In this document: in pieces, positions 17,555 through 25,626 of the stretch | Position numbering within the stretch: the first letter of the stretch is position 1 | Layout of the letters: each line of letters starts with the position of its first letter | From: an uncultured Prevotella sp. | GTDB taxonomy: Bacteria; Bacteroidota; Bacteroidia; Bacteroidales; Bacteroidaceae | Direction: 5' to 3' | Assembly: GCA_947174835.1 (NCBI GenBank) | Contig: CAMWKM010000014.1 | Span: forward strand, 1-34,149 | Length of the DNA stretch: 34,149 nt | Translations under genes and position numbers: made by a program | The notes under the pieces: model-generated | The model's database searches: none | Seen by the model: the letters and a program-made list of their open reading frames with translations, nothing else | Told to the model about the DNA's origin: nothing

Positions 17555-18523
17555 CTAAAGCGAATTTCTTTTTAATTTTTTTACAATTTCCACTACCGAC
17601 TCCACGGCTCCCATAGTATAGAAGTGGATATCGTTCACACCGTGTTCATAAAGTTCGCGGCATTGTTGTACGGTCCATTCAATGCCCAGTTGTCGTGCAT
17701 CCTCGTCGGTCTGGCATTTTACGATCTCACGCGCTAATGGCTCGGGGATGTCGCAGTGGAATGTGCGGGGCACTACCGTCAGTTGATTCAGCTTGGCCAT
17801 TGGTTTGATGCCCGGAATGATGGGAATCGTGATGCCCATCTGGCGGGCTTTTTCTACAAATGAAAAATATTTTTCATTATCATAGAACAATTGTGTAACG
17901 GCATACTGGGCTCCCAACTGTTGCTTTTCCAGCAGATACTGTATGTCTCTCTCCAGATTGGGTGCCTCCTCATGCTTCTCGGGGTAGCAGGCTACACCGA
18001 TATCAAACTTAGGCCCGGGATTCTTGATGGGCGATCCATCGGCAAAGAATCCCTCATTGAAGCGTTGCACTTGACGGATCAAATCTGTGGTGTGGGCGTG
18101 GCCACCGGGTGTCGGTATGAACATTCGGTCGTCTTTCGCTTTGTCGCCACGCAGCAGCAACAGGTCTGTTATACCTAAGAACTGCAGGTCAAGCAGTTCG
18201 TATTCTATATCCTCAATGGTAACGCCACTGCAGATGATATGAGGCTGTACGGGAACTTGAAACCGCTGTTGTATCGCAGCGGCAACAGCTATGGTGCCGG
18301 GGCGGAGGCGCACGCATTGACGTTCGAAGCGTCCGTCTCCCAGTTCTCGGTAGACAAATTCACTGTGATGAGTGGTTATGTTGATGAATGCCGGATTCAG
18401 TTCGCATAATTTAGCGATACTGCGAAACAATCCCTCTGTGCCAGCCCCTTTTAGCGGAGGCAGCACCTCAAATGAGAACTGGTGCTCATTCTTATTTTCT
18501 TTTACAAGTTTTGCTACAGCCAT
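17555..18523 (-). CDS. metF: 5,10-methylenetetrahydrofolate reductase
   Basis: A 322-residue FAD-dependent cytoplasmic enzyme that reduces methylene-THF to methyl-THF for methionine synthesis. Family features are FSFEVLPPL near the N-terminus (catalytic Glu region), NITTHHSE, PHIICSGV, ITDLLLLRGD, FDIGVACYPEKHEEAPN, AQYAVTQLFYD and PIIPGIKPM. Length is close to the E. coli enzyme (296). I chose the ATG at 18523: the in-frame start 12 bases upstream lies inside a probable -7 promoter box. It heads the operon metF-holB-ricT-gldH. Confidence 0.95.
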   Translation of the reverse strand: MAVAKLVKENKNEHQFSFEVLPPLKGAGTEGLFRSIAKLCELNPAFINITTHHSEFVYRELGDGRFERQCVRLRPGTIAVAAAIQQRFQVPVQPHIICSGVTIEDIEYELLDLQFLGITDLLLLRGDKAKDDRMFIPTPGGHAHTTDLIRQVQRFNEGFFADGSPIKNPGPKFDIGVACYPEKHEEAPNLERDIQYLLEKQQLGAQYAVTQLFYDNEKYFSFVEKARQMGITIPIIPGIKPMAKLNQLTVVPRTFHCDIPEPLAREIVKCQTDEDARQLGIEWTVQQCRELYEHGVNDIHFYTMGAVESVVEIVKKLKRNSL

Positions 18524-18532
18524 ATTAATTTG

Positions 18533-18540
18533 CAAAATTA
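18533..18540 (-). promoter_or_regulatory. Probable -7 element of the metF operon
   Basis: On the minus strand TAATTTTG matches the TAnnTTTG box. It sits only 9 bases before the metF ATG, implying a nearly leaderless transcript. The -33 position reads TGGTG rather than a clean TTTG, so the match is partial. Confidence 0.45.
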
Positions 18541-18618
18541 CAAAAAAAAAACGGTAGGCACCAGTTTTTTACATTATTTATATCTTTTCTTCGTGTCTGC
18601 ACTTCCTTCTAACAGCAG

Positions 18619-18652
18619 TACAGGGTCATAGCCAAGTAGCTGTGACCCTGTA
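18619..18652 (-). terminator. Strong hairpin after the GH51 gene, probable terminator
   Basis: TACAGGGTCA pairs perfectly with TGACCCTGTA over 10 bases, then after one mismatch a further 3 pairs close a 6-base loop. It lies 24 bases after the GH51 stop, at the end of the PUL. No T-run follows on the minus strand, so it may be a transcript 3'-end stabiliser or a non-canonical terminator rather than a classical one. Confidence 0.5.
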
Positions 18653-18675
18653 TTGTTGCGTTGAATAGCGTTTAA

Positions 18676-20679
18676 TTATTTCTTGACTTTGTACAGGCGG
18701 AACGACATGGCAGGAACTGCATCGCTGAGGATGGTCTGTTTTTTGTCAGTTGGGCAAGCCACATTACCCTCTGTCGGCTTGATCTTCCCTGGCTGATCCA
18801 GCGTGTTTTCGTCGTCCATTGAACCGTTGTGACTCAGCGTCAGCGTCTGGGCTGTGCGTTCACCTTTCATGCCCAGCAGGTTCACTGTGATAAGTTGTGC
18901 CTGTTTCGAGGTGTTGATGACCTTTATGATAACCTCATCCGTAGTCTTGTCGTAGACGCTGGAGGCAAAGAGACCGTCTTGTCCGTCCAGACCGGCAACA
19001 GGTTGCTTGTTCATGGTTAGTGAGAGGACGTTAGTGCCTTTGTTCATAGCATAGAGTTGTTGCACGTAATAACTGACCGATTTAAACATACGCAGGTTGT
19101 CGTACCAAATCAGGTCGGGCCGCCACTGCCAGCCGTCCACATGGGCGAATAGGGGTGCGTATGTAGCCATTTCTACAATGTCGGCATTGCGTTCCAGACC
19201 CGTCATGAAGGCGGCCTCGTAGAGTGATGTTTCATAGTGGTTCCACTTTTTGCCCTTTCCATGACAGGCATATTCACCGGCAAACACTTTCGGACCCTTG
19301 CGGTCATAGGAGTCGTAACGCATCGCACCACAGTTTCCGTATCGCTCTTTGGCATCGGGGGTAGCTAAGAACCAGTTTTCCGGGCGATAGAAGTGCTCGT
19401 CCACCAAGTCGGCTTTCTGGGCCTTCATAGCTTCCCAGCCTCTTTCAAACTTCTTACCTTCAGAGTCGGGGCCGCTGGTACCTACAATCTTGATGTTGGG
19501 ATATTTCTCGCGGACAGCTTTCACAAAGGGTGTCAGACGCTCGAAATAAGGCGTGTCCCACTGCTCGTTGCCAATGCCTAAATACTTCATGTTGAATGGT
19601 TCTGGATGCCCCATCTCAGCACGTATCTTGCCCCATTTTGAGTCTATGGGACCGTTGGCGAACTCAATCAGGTCGAGACAGTCGTCAATGAAAGGCTGCA
19701 ATTCATCCATCTTGGCATGGGCATCCGGGCCGTTCTGGAACTGACAGGCCAGGCCAACACTTAGCACGGGCAGCGGTTCGGCCTTGATGTCTTCGCAGAG
19801 TTGGAAAAATTCGAAGAAGCCCAATCCGTAACTTTGGTAATAGTCGGCAAAGTAGCGATAGTCGAAAGTGTCTTCCCAGCGGTTTCTGTTCAGTGGACGG
19901 TTCTCTACAGGACCTATCGTGTTCTTCCATTGGTAGCGACTATCCAGTGTGGTACCCTCTACAATGCAGCCGCCGGGGAAGCGGAATACGCCGGGGTGCA
20001 TATCCTCCAGAGCCTGTGCCAAGTCTCGGCGCAGACCATTCTCACGACCTTTGTAAGTCTCGGTAGGGAAGAGTGACACGTGTTCCAGACAGACAGGGTT
20101 GGCGCTGGAAAGGAAAATGCGTAGGTTAGCCTTGGATTCGGTGCGTGTAGATTTGATGGTTACAGTATATTTCTTCCACTCTGCAGAGGTCACGTCGAGC
20201 TTTACTTCCGAGAAATTTTGTCGTTCGTACATAGCCTGCTCGTTGATTAACTGTACGCGCACCTGTGAGTTTCCTTTGGGAGCCTTGGCCCATACGGAGA
20301 AGCGATATTCCTTGTTTTTCTCTACGCCGATGCCGAAATAGCCTTCGTTCTGCAGCCCTGTGCGGCGCTCCTTGTGGTCGGGAGCAGAGAGTACCACGTA
20401 GTGTGGACAGCGTTCGAAGGGGCCGTCGCTTTTCAGTTCTACATTGCCGAAAACCCGCCAGCCCATGAAAGCCTGCGGAAATTCGAACGAACGGTTTTTA
20501 ACTAATTCTCCGTAGAGACCTCCATCAGCAGCGAAGTTGATGTCTTCGAAGAACAATCCGTACATGGTCGGTGATACGGGCGCTCCCAATTTCTTGGTGT
20601 TCAAGTCCATTGTATGCTGAGCCTGCATAGAGATTGATACTGTGAAGGTCAGCGCAAATGTGAATAATTTCAGATTCAT
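18676..20679 (-). CDS. Secreted GH51 alpha-L-arabinofuranosidase
   Basis: A 667-residue exported glycoside hydrolase that should release terminal alpha-L-arabinofuranosyl units, for example from arabinan side chains of pectin or from arabinoxylan. The signal peptide covers residues 1-20 (ends SMQAQ). GH51 start motif GLFFEDINFAADGGLYGELV spans about 41-60. A carbohydrate-binding-like insert (CBM4-type jelly roll, inferred) covers about 65-205. The (beta/alpha)8 domain has FRFPGGCIVEG, acid/base Glu372 in GIGNEQW and nucleophile Glu469 in VFAGEYACHG. A C-terminal beta-sandwich ends FRLYKVKK. It starts 53 bases after the PL1 stop on the same strand with no promoter match between, so the two enzymes are probably co-transcribed. 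Confidence 0.93.
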   Translation of the reverse strand: MNLKLFTFALTFTVSISMQAQHTMDLNTKKLGAPVSPTMYGLFFEDINFAADGGLYGELVKNRSFEFPQAFMGWRVFGNVELKSDGPFERCPHYVVLSAPDHKERRTGLQNEGYFGIGVEKNKEYRFSVWAKAPKGNSQVRVQLINEQAMYERQNFSEVKLDVTSAEWKKYTVTIKSTRTESKANLRIFLSSANPVCLEHVSLFPTETYKGRENGLRRDLAQALEDMHPGVFRFPGGCIVEGTTLDSRYQWKNTIGPVENRPLNRNRWEDTFDYRYFADYYQSYGLGFFEFFQLCEDIKAEPLPVLSVGLACQFQNGPDAHAKMDELQPFIDDCLDLIEFANGPIDSKWGKIRAEMGHPEPFNMKYLGIGNEQWDTPYFERLTPFVKAVREKYPNIKIVGTSGPDSEGKKFERGWEAMKAQKADLVDEHFYRPENWFLATPDAKERYGNCGAMRYDSYDRKGPKVFAGEYACHGKGKKWNHYETSLYEAAFMTGLERNADIVEMATYAPLFAHVDGWQWRPDLIWYDNLRMFKSVSYYVQQLYAMNKGTNVLSLTMNKQPVAGLDGQDGLFASSVYDKTTDEVIIKVINTSKQAQLITVNLLGMKGERTAQTLTLSHNGSMDDENTLDQPGKIKPTEGNVACPTDKKQTILSDAVPAMSFRLYKVKK

Positions 20680-20732
20680 TGTCTTTGTTGTTAGTAATTT
20701 GATATGTTAGTATTTTCTTTGTTCTTTGAAGA

Positions 20733-22901
20733 CTATTTAACAACTTTCTTTCCATTGATGATGTAGATGCCCCTATGGAGCGGTGTCTTCATCTTCTGCC
20801 CCTGCAGATTGTAGATGTTTCCTTTGCCTGACAGTTCTGTGGCTATAGTCTTGATGCCTGTAGAAACGGTGACATATCTGAAAGCAGCCAGACGCCATTT
20901 GGTGCCGCCAGCAAAGAATGTATAGCTTTTGTTGGCCTCTAACGTGTAGACGATGCCGCTACCTGCAGGAATTGTGGCCGATGGTTTTTGCCCGTTTGCA
21001 ATCTCCTCGCCACTGCCGAGAACTTTGCCTGTCAGCCCATTATCGTCACCGTCTTTCATGTTAATAGACTTGCTGGTGTTGATATCTCCCCCAAAGAAAA
21101 TAGTTAGTGTGCCGGCTTTGGTTGTCGTAAAAACGACAGGATCACCGTTGGAACTGGTGCAAGCATAGTAGCCCAGCAGGTCTACACCGTCAGAAGTAGT
21201 GGCTCCGGAAGCACTGCCTTTAGACTCCCAATCGCTATCACTGAAGGTCAAAGTGATGCCGTCGACTGTAGAAATGCTCATCTTTGCACCTACATTGCTG
21301 TCGCTTTTCTGAAATACATACACATTTTCGCTGCCACTTGCAGGAATATCGTACAATGAGACAGGCACATCTTCCTGTCCTTCTGTAGTGCCGGTTGTAC
21401 AGGCAGCAGTGATACTTTCTACCAGAGAGTTCGTATAGACTTCAAGGTTGGTATAGCCTTCTGTTGACAATGTCTTGGCATTGCCGTCAGTTGCATCGTT
21501 GGGATTCAGGCCTTTGGCTGTTTCCCAATAGTCGGGGATGCCGTCACCGTCAGTGTCGGGCTGTGCTGTGCCGGCCGTCAGGGTGGGTAATGCGCTGCCG
21601 TATGTCGACACAATGGCTTTATTGTCATCCTGCTCGTTGATGAAACCGGCGTTCAGACCGCTACCTGTGGCGGTTGCCGTACCGTTCTTGGTGTCGTTTA
21701 TGAACTGCATATCCAGTGCATCCCACTCACCGCCCTTACAGGCTCCTACATAAGCCAGCACTGAGGCGTATGCCTCTTCTGCGCTCTGGGTGGTAGTATG
21801 CACAAAGGGTATCGGTGTGCTGAGTTTGATACTGTCCTTGGTAGCCTGCGTGCAGGTGTTGTCCACCTTGCTGTTTTGTATCTGGTTGTAGACACCATTG
21901 TTCCAGTTGTTGGCTGCTACATCGGCATAGCTGGCGTTGACATTGCCGTTGATATAGAATTTACCCCATATATGCCAAGTGGGTTCATAGACAGGATAGC
22001 CGTTGATATATTCCGTAGTACGGATGCCGGGAGCCAGAATGCGGCGCTGTTTGCTTGCGTTTTGCGATGCTTTCGTACCGGGCCCTGGTTTGTAGTAGTT
22101 GTTCACAATGTTAGCATTCATGGCTTCGGCACCGTAGCAACCTTCGCCTGCCCAGTTGTAAATGACATTGTTACGCATATCGACACGCTCGTCAAGTTGA
22201 GTCGTGTAGCGTGGTCCCATGCGTGGGGCACGCGATGTGTGATGAACCATCAGGTTGTGGTGATAGGAACCACCGCTGCCACCCCAGTTGCCGCCATAGC
22301 CGTGATTGCCTTTTGAATGGCCTGCACCAACAAGGCTTTGGGCCACAATCGTCCACTGCACAGTTGTGTTGATATTGCCGCACATGGACAGACATTCGTC
22401 CAGCGACCAGCTTACAGAGCAGTGGTCAATAATGATATCCCTACGATCCAGTGCACCGAAACCATCCCAACTGTCAAGACTGGACTCGCTGCCGGTGACG
22501 TTCTTGTTGCCCGGACGGATGCGAATGTAGCGCACGATGACATTGTCACCCTTAATCAGGAAAGGATAGCCGGTGACACAGATACCCATACCGGGAGCCG
22601 TCTGTCCTGCTATGGTGGTATTGCTGGGGATATTGAGGCTGGAGGTCAGATTGATCGTTCCGTCGACATCGAAAATGATGGTGCGCGGTCCAGCCTGTGA
22701 CAAAGCCCAGCGAAGTGACCCTTGCAGCGTATTGTCGACATCCTCAAGTGTGGTTACATGATACACCTTACCACCGCGGCCTCCGGTAGTATATCGACCG
22801 AATCCCTCGGCACCGGGAAATGCCGGTGTTTTCTCTTCTGCCATGCCTGCATTGGCAGTCAGCAGCATGGCTCCCATTAGTAGAATAGTTTTAAGTTTCA
22901 T
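20733..22901 (-). CDS. Secreted PL1 pectate lyase with C-terminal modules
   Basis: A 722-residue exported protein with signal peptide 1-21 (ends AGMAEE). Residues 25-400 form a parallel beta-helix of polysaccharide lyase family 1: FPGAEGFGRYTTGGRGG, IIIDHCSVSWSLDE (about 156-169) and SRAPRMGPR (223-231), which holds the likely catalytic arginine. It should cleave polygalacturonate by beta-elimination with calcium. A calcium loop DTDGDGIPDYWE lies at 449-460, followed by a module (about 515-690) that I do not recognise and a tail with NLQGQK...NGKKVV. The ATG is only 4 bases after the stop of the HEPN gene upstream, with no promoter between, so expression may depend on the toxin-antitoxin-like promoter. 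Confidence 0.92.
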   Translation of the reverse strand: MKLKTILLMGAMLLTANAGMAEEKTPAFPGAEGFGRYTTGGRGGKVYHVTTLEDVDNTLQGSLRWALSQAGPRTIIFDVDGTINLTSSLNIPSNTTIAGQTAPGMGICVTGYPFLIKGDNVIVRYIRIRPGNKNVTGSESSLDSWDGFGALDRRDIIIDHCSVSWSLDECLSMCGNINTTVQWTIVAQSLVGAGHSKGNHGYGGNWGGSGGSYHHNLMVHHTSRAPRMGPRYTTQLDERVDMRNNVIYNWAGEGCYGAEAMNANIVNNYYKPGPGTKASQNASKQRRILAPGIRTTEYINGYPVYEPTWHIWGKFYINGNVNASYADVAANNWNNGVYNQIQNSKVDNTCTQATKDSIKLSTPIPFVHTTTQSAEEAYASVLAYVGACKGGEWDALDMQFINDTKNGTATATGSGLNAGFINEQDDNKAIVSTYGSALPTLTAGTAQPDTDGDGIPDYWETAKGLNPNDATDGNAKTLSTEGYTNLEVYTNSLVESITAACTTGTTEGQEDVPVSLYDIPASGSENVYVFQKSDSNVGAKMSISTVDGITLTFSDSDWESKGSASGATTSDGVDLLGYYACTSSNGDPVVFTTTKAGTLTIFFGGDINTSKSINMKDGDDNGLTGKVLGSGEEIANGQKPSATIPAGSGIVYTLEANKSYTFFAGGTKWRLAAFRYVTVSTGIKTIATELSGKGNIYNLQGQKMKTPLHRGIYIINGKKVVK

Positions 22902-22905
22902 TTTA

Positions 22906-23313
22906 TTATTTAGTAGCTAAACGATTTAGTCTGATTAGTTTGTCAATTAGCATTTTAACTTTGGGAGTCGCCTCCATGATTTCCTCTTCTGTTGTTTCTT
23001 CAAAATCTTCATAGTCACCTTCTCTGCGTTTGTTGAACATCTGCCAGATAAGTTTTCCCTCTTCAGGTAGAATCTTGCCGTTCTTTACGTAGTTCATGCT
23101 TATTTGAGACATGAGACCTTTATGTGTGTGGCTTGTATAGCCATCACTTAGCAGAAGGGCCGATGCTGCATGATAAAGTGCGTAGTATAGTCTATTGGCC
23201 GCCAAATTCCATAGTGAAATGGCAGCTACTTTCTGAGCTTCTTCAAATGAAGCATACGCTTTCTCTATTCGGTAGTTTACTAACGCCTTCCTATCGTCAC
23301 ATGATAAACTCAT
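22906..23313 (-). CDS. HEPN domain protein (putative RNase toxin partner)
   Basis: A 135-residue all-helical protein. ANRLYYALYHAASALL holds the HEPN motif Rx6H (Arg41, His48), the proposed RNase active site of this superfamily. The rest is charged and helical, with an acidic stretch (EGDYEDFEETTEEE). The ATG overlaps the stop of the nucleotidyltransferase gene by ATGA, the standard arrangement of MNT-HEPN pairs. In characterised pairs the HEPN protein is an RNase toxin that its nucleotidyltransferase neutralises by AMPylation; that role is inferred here. Base composition is lower in G+C (about 43% in one counted line) than in the PL1 gene downstream (60% in one counted line), suggesting a different origin. 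Its stop is 4 bases from the PL1 start. Confidence 0.85.
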   Translation of the reverse strand: MSLSCDDRKALVNYRIEKAYASFEEAQKVAAISLWNLAANRLYYALYHAASALLLSDGYTSHTHKGLMSQISMNYVKNGKILPEEGKLIWQMFNKRREGDYEDFEETTEEEIMEATPKVKMLIDKLIRLNRLATK

Positions 23314-23630
23314 AGTTTTATGCCTTCTGTTAAAACATGATGCTTAAATAAAGATGGAGGAAGGCTGTCCCATTGTTTCCTGGTATATTCCAGAGTGTTG
23401 ATTTCCTCGCCGATTTCAAGCCCTTTTGTCCATAGTGCGTAATCTATGTTTCCTTTTTCGTCAAAACTCATTGATGGTTTGTCAATAATAACAACAACGT
23501 CCCAGTCAGAGTCTTGTCTGGCATCTCCGCGAGCCCTGCTCCCATAGAGGATGATATCAGCGGAAGTAGTCTGTTGATGGACGGTTTCTCTTATTAGATT
23601 AAGAATCCTATTGTCCTTTTTTAAATCCAT
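23310..23630 (-). CDS. Minimal nucleotidyltransferase (MNT, putative antitoxin)
   Basis: A 106-residue protein of the polymerase-beta nucleotidyltransferase superfamily. The motif GSRARGDARQDSDWD (30-44) gives the Gly-Ser and the metal-binding Asp42 and Asp44 of the GSx10-11DxD signature. I chose the ATG at 23630: an in-frame TTG at 23654 lies inside the -7 box of a perfect promoter. In studied pairs such enzymes AMPylate and silence the adjacent HEPN RNase. It overlaps the HEPN gene by 4 bases and opens a transcript that appears to run into the pectate lyase gene. Relation to antibiotic adenylyltransferases is only at fold level; the small size fits MNT. Confidence 0.88.
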   Translation of the reverse strand: MDLKKDNRILNLIRETVHQQTTSADIILYGSRARGDARQDSDWDVVVIIDKPSMSFDEKGNIDYALWTKGLEIGEEINTLEYTRKQWDSLPPSLFKHHVLTEGIKL

Positions 23631-23651
23631 GTGGCTATTCGTTACTTTTTG

Positions 23652-23683
23652 CAAAGATACAAACTAATTTTGAAACTTCCAAA
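23652..23683 (-). promoter_or_regulatory. Promoter of the MNT-HEPN pair
   Basis: On the minus strand TTTG (23680-23683), 20 bases, then TATCTTTG (23652-23659) is an exact consensus match. Transcription should start near 23646, about 16 bases before the MNT ATG. It lies just downstream of the terminator that closes the SusC-to-584-residue-protein operon. Confidence 0.82.
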
Positions 23684-23723
23684 TGTTTAGTGCGGAAAAA
23701 CGATGGGGACAAATGGGGGATGC

Positions 23724-23754
23724 AAAAAGAGAGCGTATCTTGTGATACGCCCTC
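23724..23754 (-). terminator. Rho-independent terminator after the SusCD operon
   Basis: On the minus strand GAGGGCGTATC (23744-23754) pairs over 11 positions, one of them G-T, with GATACGCTCTC (23729-23739) around a 4-base loop. TTTTT (23724-23728) follows directly. It lies 25 bases after the stop of the 584-residue protein and separates that operon from the MNT-HEPN promoter. Confidence 0.88.
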
Positions 23755-23778
23755 TTCTTGTGTTATTTCGGTTTGCGA

Positions 23779-25533
23779 TTATTTCATCATAACCTTCTTA
23801 CCGTTCTTGACGATGATGCCCTTGTAGGCTTCGCTCACCTTCTGACCGGCGAGGTTGAAGCTGGCAGCATTGCCATTAGCCTCGGCGTTGATGGTGTTGA
23901 TGCCGGTAGGATCATCCTCATCCTTTACGGGAATGATCTCGATTGACGAAACCATGATGTTACCAGTGCCAGAGTACTTCTGGAAGGTGAAGATTTTGTC
24001 ACCCTCTTTAGCCTTCAGACCGAACTTGATGATGTTACCATTCTCCTCAGTTACGTCATCGTTACCGTATGTCGTGCCGCTCACGTTGACATAGCACTTA
24101 CGATCGGTAGTGCTGCTCTCGGGGTTATCGAGATTGAGCATCTTGCAAGAGTTCTTTGAGCAGGTTACAACCACATCAACAGAATCGTTGGCAGCCAGCT
24201 GGAATGAGATGTTGGTGTTGTCAGTCATCTTGATATAGATTTCCTGTCCGTCAACCTGGAAATCGGCTTCCTTCACGACAGCATACTCGATAGTCTTCAC
24301 GAAGAAGAACTCCTTTTCAGCAGAGTTTTCAACACCGACAGCCTTGTAGATGGTGTTGCCATCTTGGTTAGCGGCAGTAGCCTCTTCGTCAACCTCGGTA
24401 GTACCGGCAGTGATCTTGATGGTCTTCTTCTCCTTGATGGGGCTCAGCACATAGACATCCTTTGTGGTACTCTTGGTCTGGAAGGTAGCGTAGTCACCGT
24501 TCTCAATCAGAGTGTAAGCCAGCACAGTTGCCGACTCAGTGAGAGTGGCCTCGTTCATCTCCTCAGCGTTTTCAATCTTACCGTCAACAGCAATGTAGTT
24601 ATGAACACCGTCGTATTCATTGTACTTTGACTCAACTCTTATGTATGCACCTTCAACCTCGATGGTGGGAGCGTCGAACGAGAAGCTTACATTGCCCTCA
24701 TTGTCTGCACCATTCAGGAAACCAGCCTCATCAGCACCACCCAATCCTAAGTCCATATAAGCCTGGAACTTGATGGTAGCATCCTTATGTACTCTAATAG
24801 GAGCAGTGTAGACAGGGCTTGCAGCCGTAGGAGCAGTACCATCGGTAGTGTAAGTTACGATAGTGGGAAGGCCAGATGCTTCAACGGGTGTGCAAACCAC
24901 ATCTCTGTACCAGAGACCGGTCTCGTCGTCATAAGCCTGTGCCCCAACCTTTACCATAGGTGTACCCTCTGCCTCGTTAGCCTCTACAATCAGATAACTG
25001 ACAAAGTAGTCACCACCGTCTGAACCGATATAGATGGTATAATCGTCATCGGCAACCCATTCAAAAGCACCGCCTGTAGCCTCTGTGTTAGCAGATGTTC
25101 CCAATACATTACCCTGCATCTTGTTTCCGGAAGGTGCAGCATCTGTGATCTGTGGTCCACGGCTTTTATGCTTTTCACCTAAAATGATGATTTTAGAACC
25201 GGCAGTCACTCTCATGGCGATAACGTCCTGACCGTTCTTCAGACGCCAGGTTGTTGAGTTCTTACCGTATTCTGCATACTTGAGGTATTTACCATCGCAG
25301 AAAGTTTCGTCGGCCAGATCTACAGAACCTTTCGTGCCGGTGCTACCACCTGTGACATCCAGGAAATAGCCATCTCCAAAGAGGTTGCCCTTGCCTGGCT
25401 TTCCACCGTTGATGTAGTCTTCAAACTTGAGCACATAACTGTGCTTACAAACAGCGATGTCATCCGCTGTTGCTGCGCTTGCAACGCCTGCAAAGCCCAA
25501 CAGGGCCAATGCTAAAGTAAATAATTTCTTCAT
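23779..25533 (-). CDS. Secreted PUL protein with chitobiase-C-like module, function unknown
   Basis: A 584-residue exported protein. I chose the ATG at 25533 because it gives a textbook signal peptide MKKLFTLALALLGFAGVASA; the longer in-frame start does not. Residues about 30-190 form a beta-rich domain with GGxxxxxSVDLADETFCDGKYLKY and several Gly-Asp turns, possibly carbohydrate-binding. Residues about 219-259 (TYTTDGTAPTAASPVY, DATIKFQAY) match the chitobiase/beta-hexosaminidase C-terminal-like Ig module common in Bacteroidetes surface proteins. The remainder is beta-rich and unrecognised. The tail carries NLAGQK...NGKKVMMK, shared with the PL1 lyase. No catalytic motif is visible; a glycan-binding or accessory role is inferred from its place as last gene of the SusCD transcript. 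Confidence 0.75.
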   Translation of the reverse strand: MKKLFTLALALLGFAGVASAATADDIAVCKHSYVLKFEDYINGGKPGKGNLFGDGYFLDVTGGSTGTKGSVDLADETFCDGKYLKYAEYGKNSTTWRLKNGQDVIAMRVTAGSKIIILGEKHKSRGPQITDAAPSGNKMQGNVLGTSANTEATGGAFEWVADDDYTIYIGSDGGDYFVSYLIVEANEAEGTPMVKVGAQAYDDETGLWYRDVVCTPVEASGLPTIVTYTTDGTAPTAASPVYTAPIRVHKDATIKFQAYMDLGLGGADEAGFLNGADNEGNVSFSFDAPTIEVEGAYIRVESKYNEYDGVHNYIAVDGKIENAEEMNEATLTESATVLAYTLIENGDYATFQTKSTTKDVYVLSPIKEKKTIKITAGTTEVDEEATAANQDGNTIYKAVGVENSAEKEFFFVKTIEYAVVKEADFQVDGQEIYIKMTDNTNISFQLAANDSVDVVVTCSKNSCKMLNLDNPESSTTDRKCYVNVSGTTYGNDDVTEENGNIIKFGLKAKEGDKIFTFQKYSGTGNIMVSSIEIIPVKDEDDPTGINTINAEANGNAASFNLAGQKVSEAYKGIIVKNGKKVMMK

Positions 25534-25579
25534 AATTAAACTGTTAGTTAATAATAAATGGATTAAAGTATCTTTAAGT

Positions 25580-25615
25580 CTCACGACAGGGTCGTTACGG
25601 TAGCCCTGCCGTGAG
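25580..25615 (-). other. Intra-operon hairpin between two PUL genes
   Basis: CTCACGGCAGGG (25604-25615, read on the minus strand) pairs over 12 positions, one of them G-T, with CCCTGTCGTGAG (25580-25591) around a 12-base loop. It sits between the small lipoprotein stop and the next ATG in the widest gap of the operon. No T-run follows, so it is probably not a full terminator. It may protect 3' ends or tune expression of the last gene. Confidence 0.6.
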
Positions 25616-25626
25616 GCTCTATAGAG

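Noticed and set aside
17538..17564. Hairpin TTCGCTTT/AAAGCGAA with an 11-base loop at the metF-holB junction as a terminator
   Set aside because: The T-rich flank lies on the plus-strand side, whereas both genes run on the minus strand. On the minus strand no T-run follows and the stem includes the metF stop, so it does not look like a terminator for this operon.
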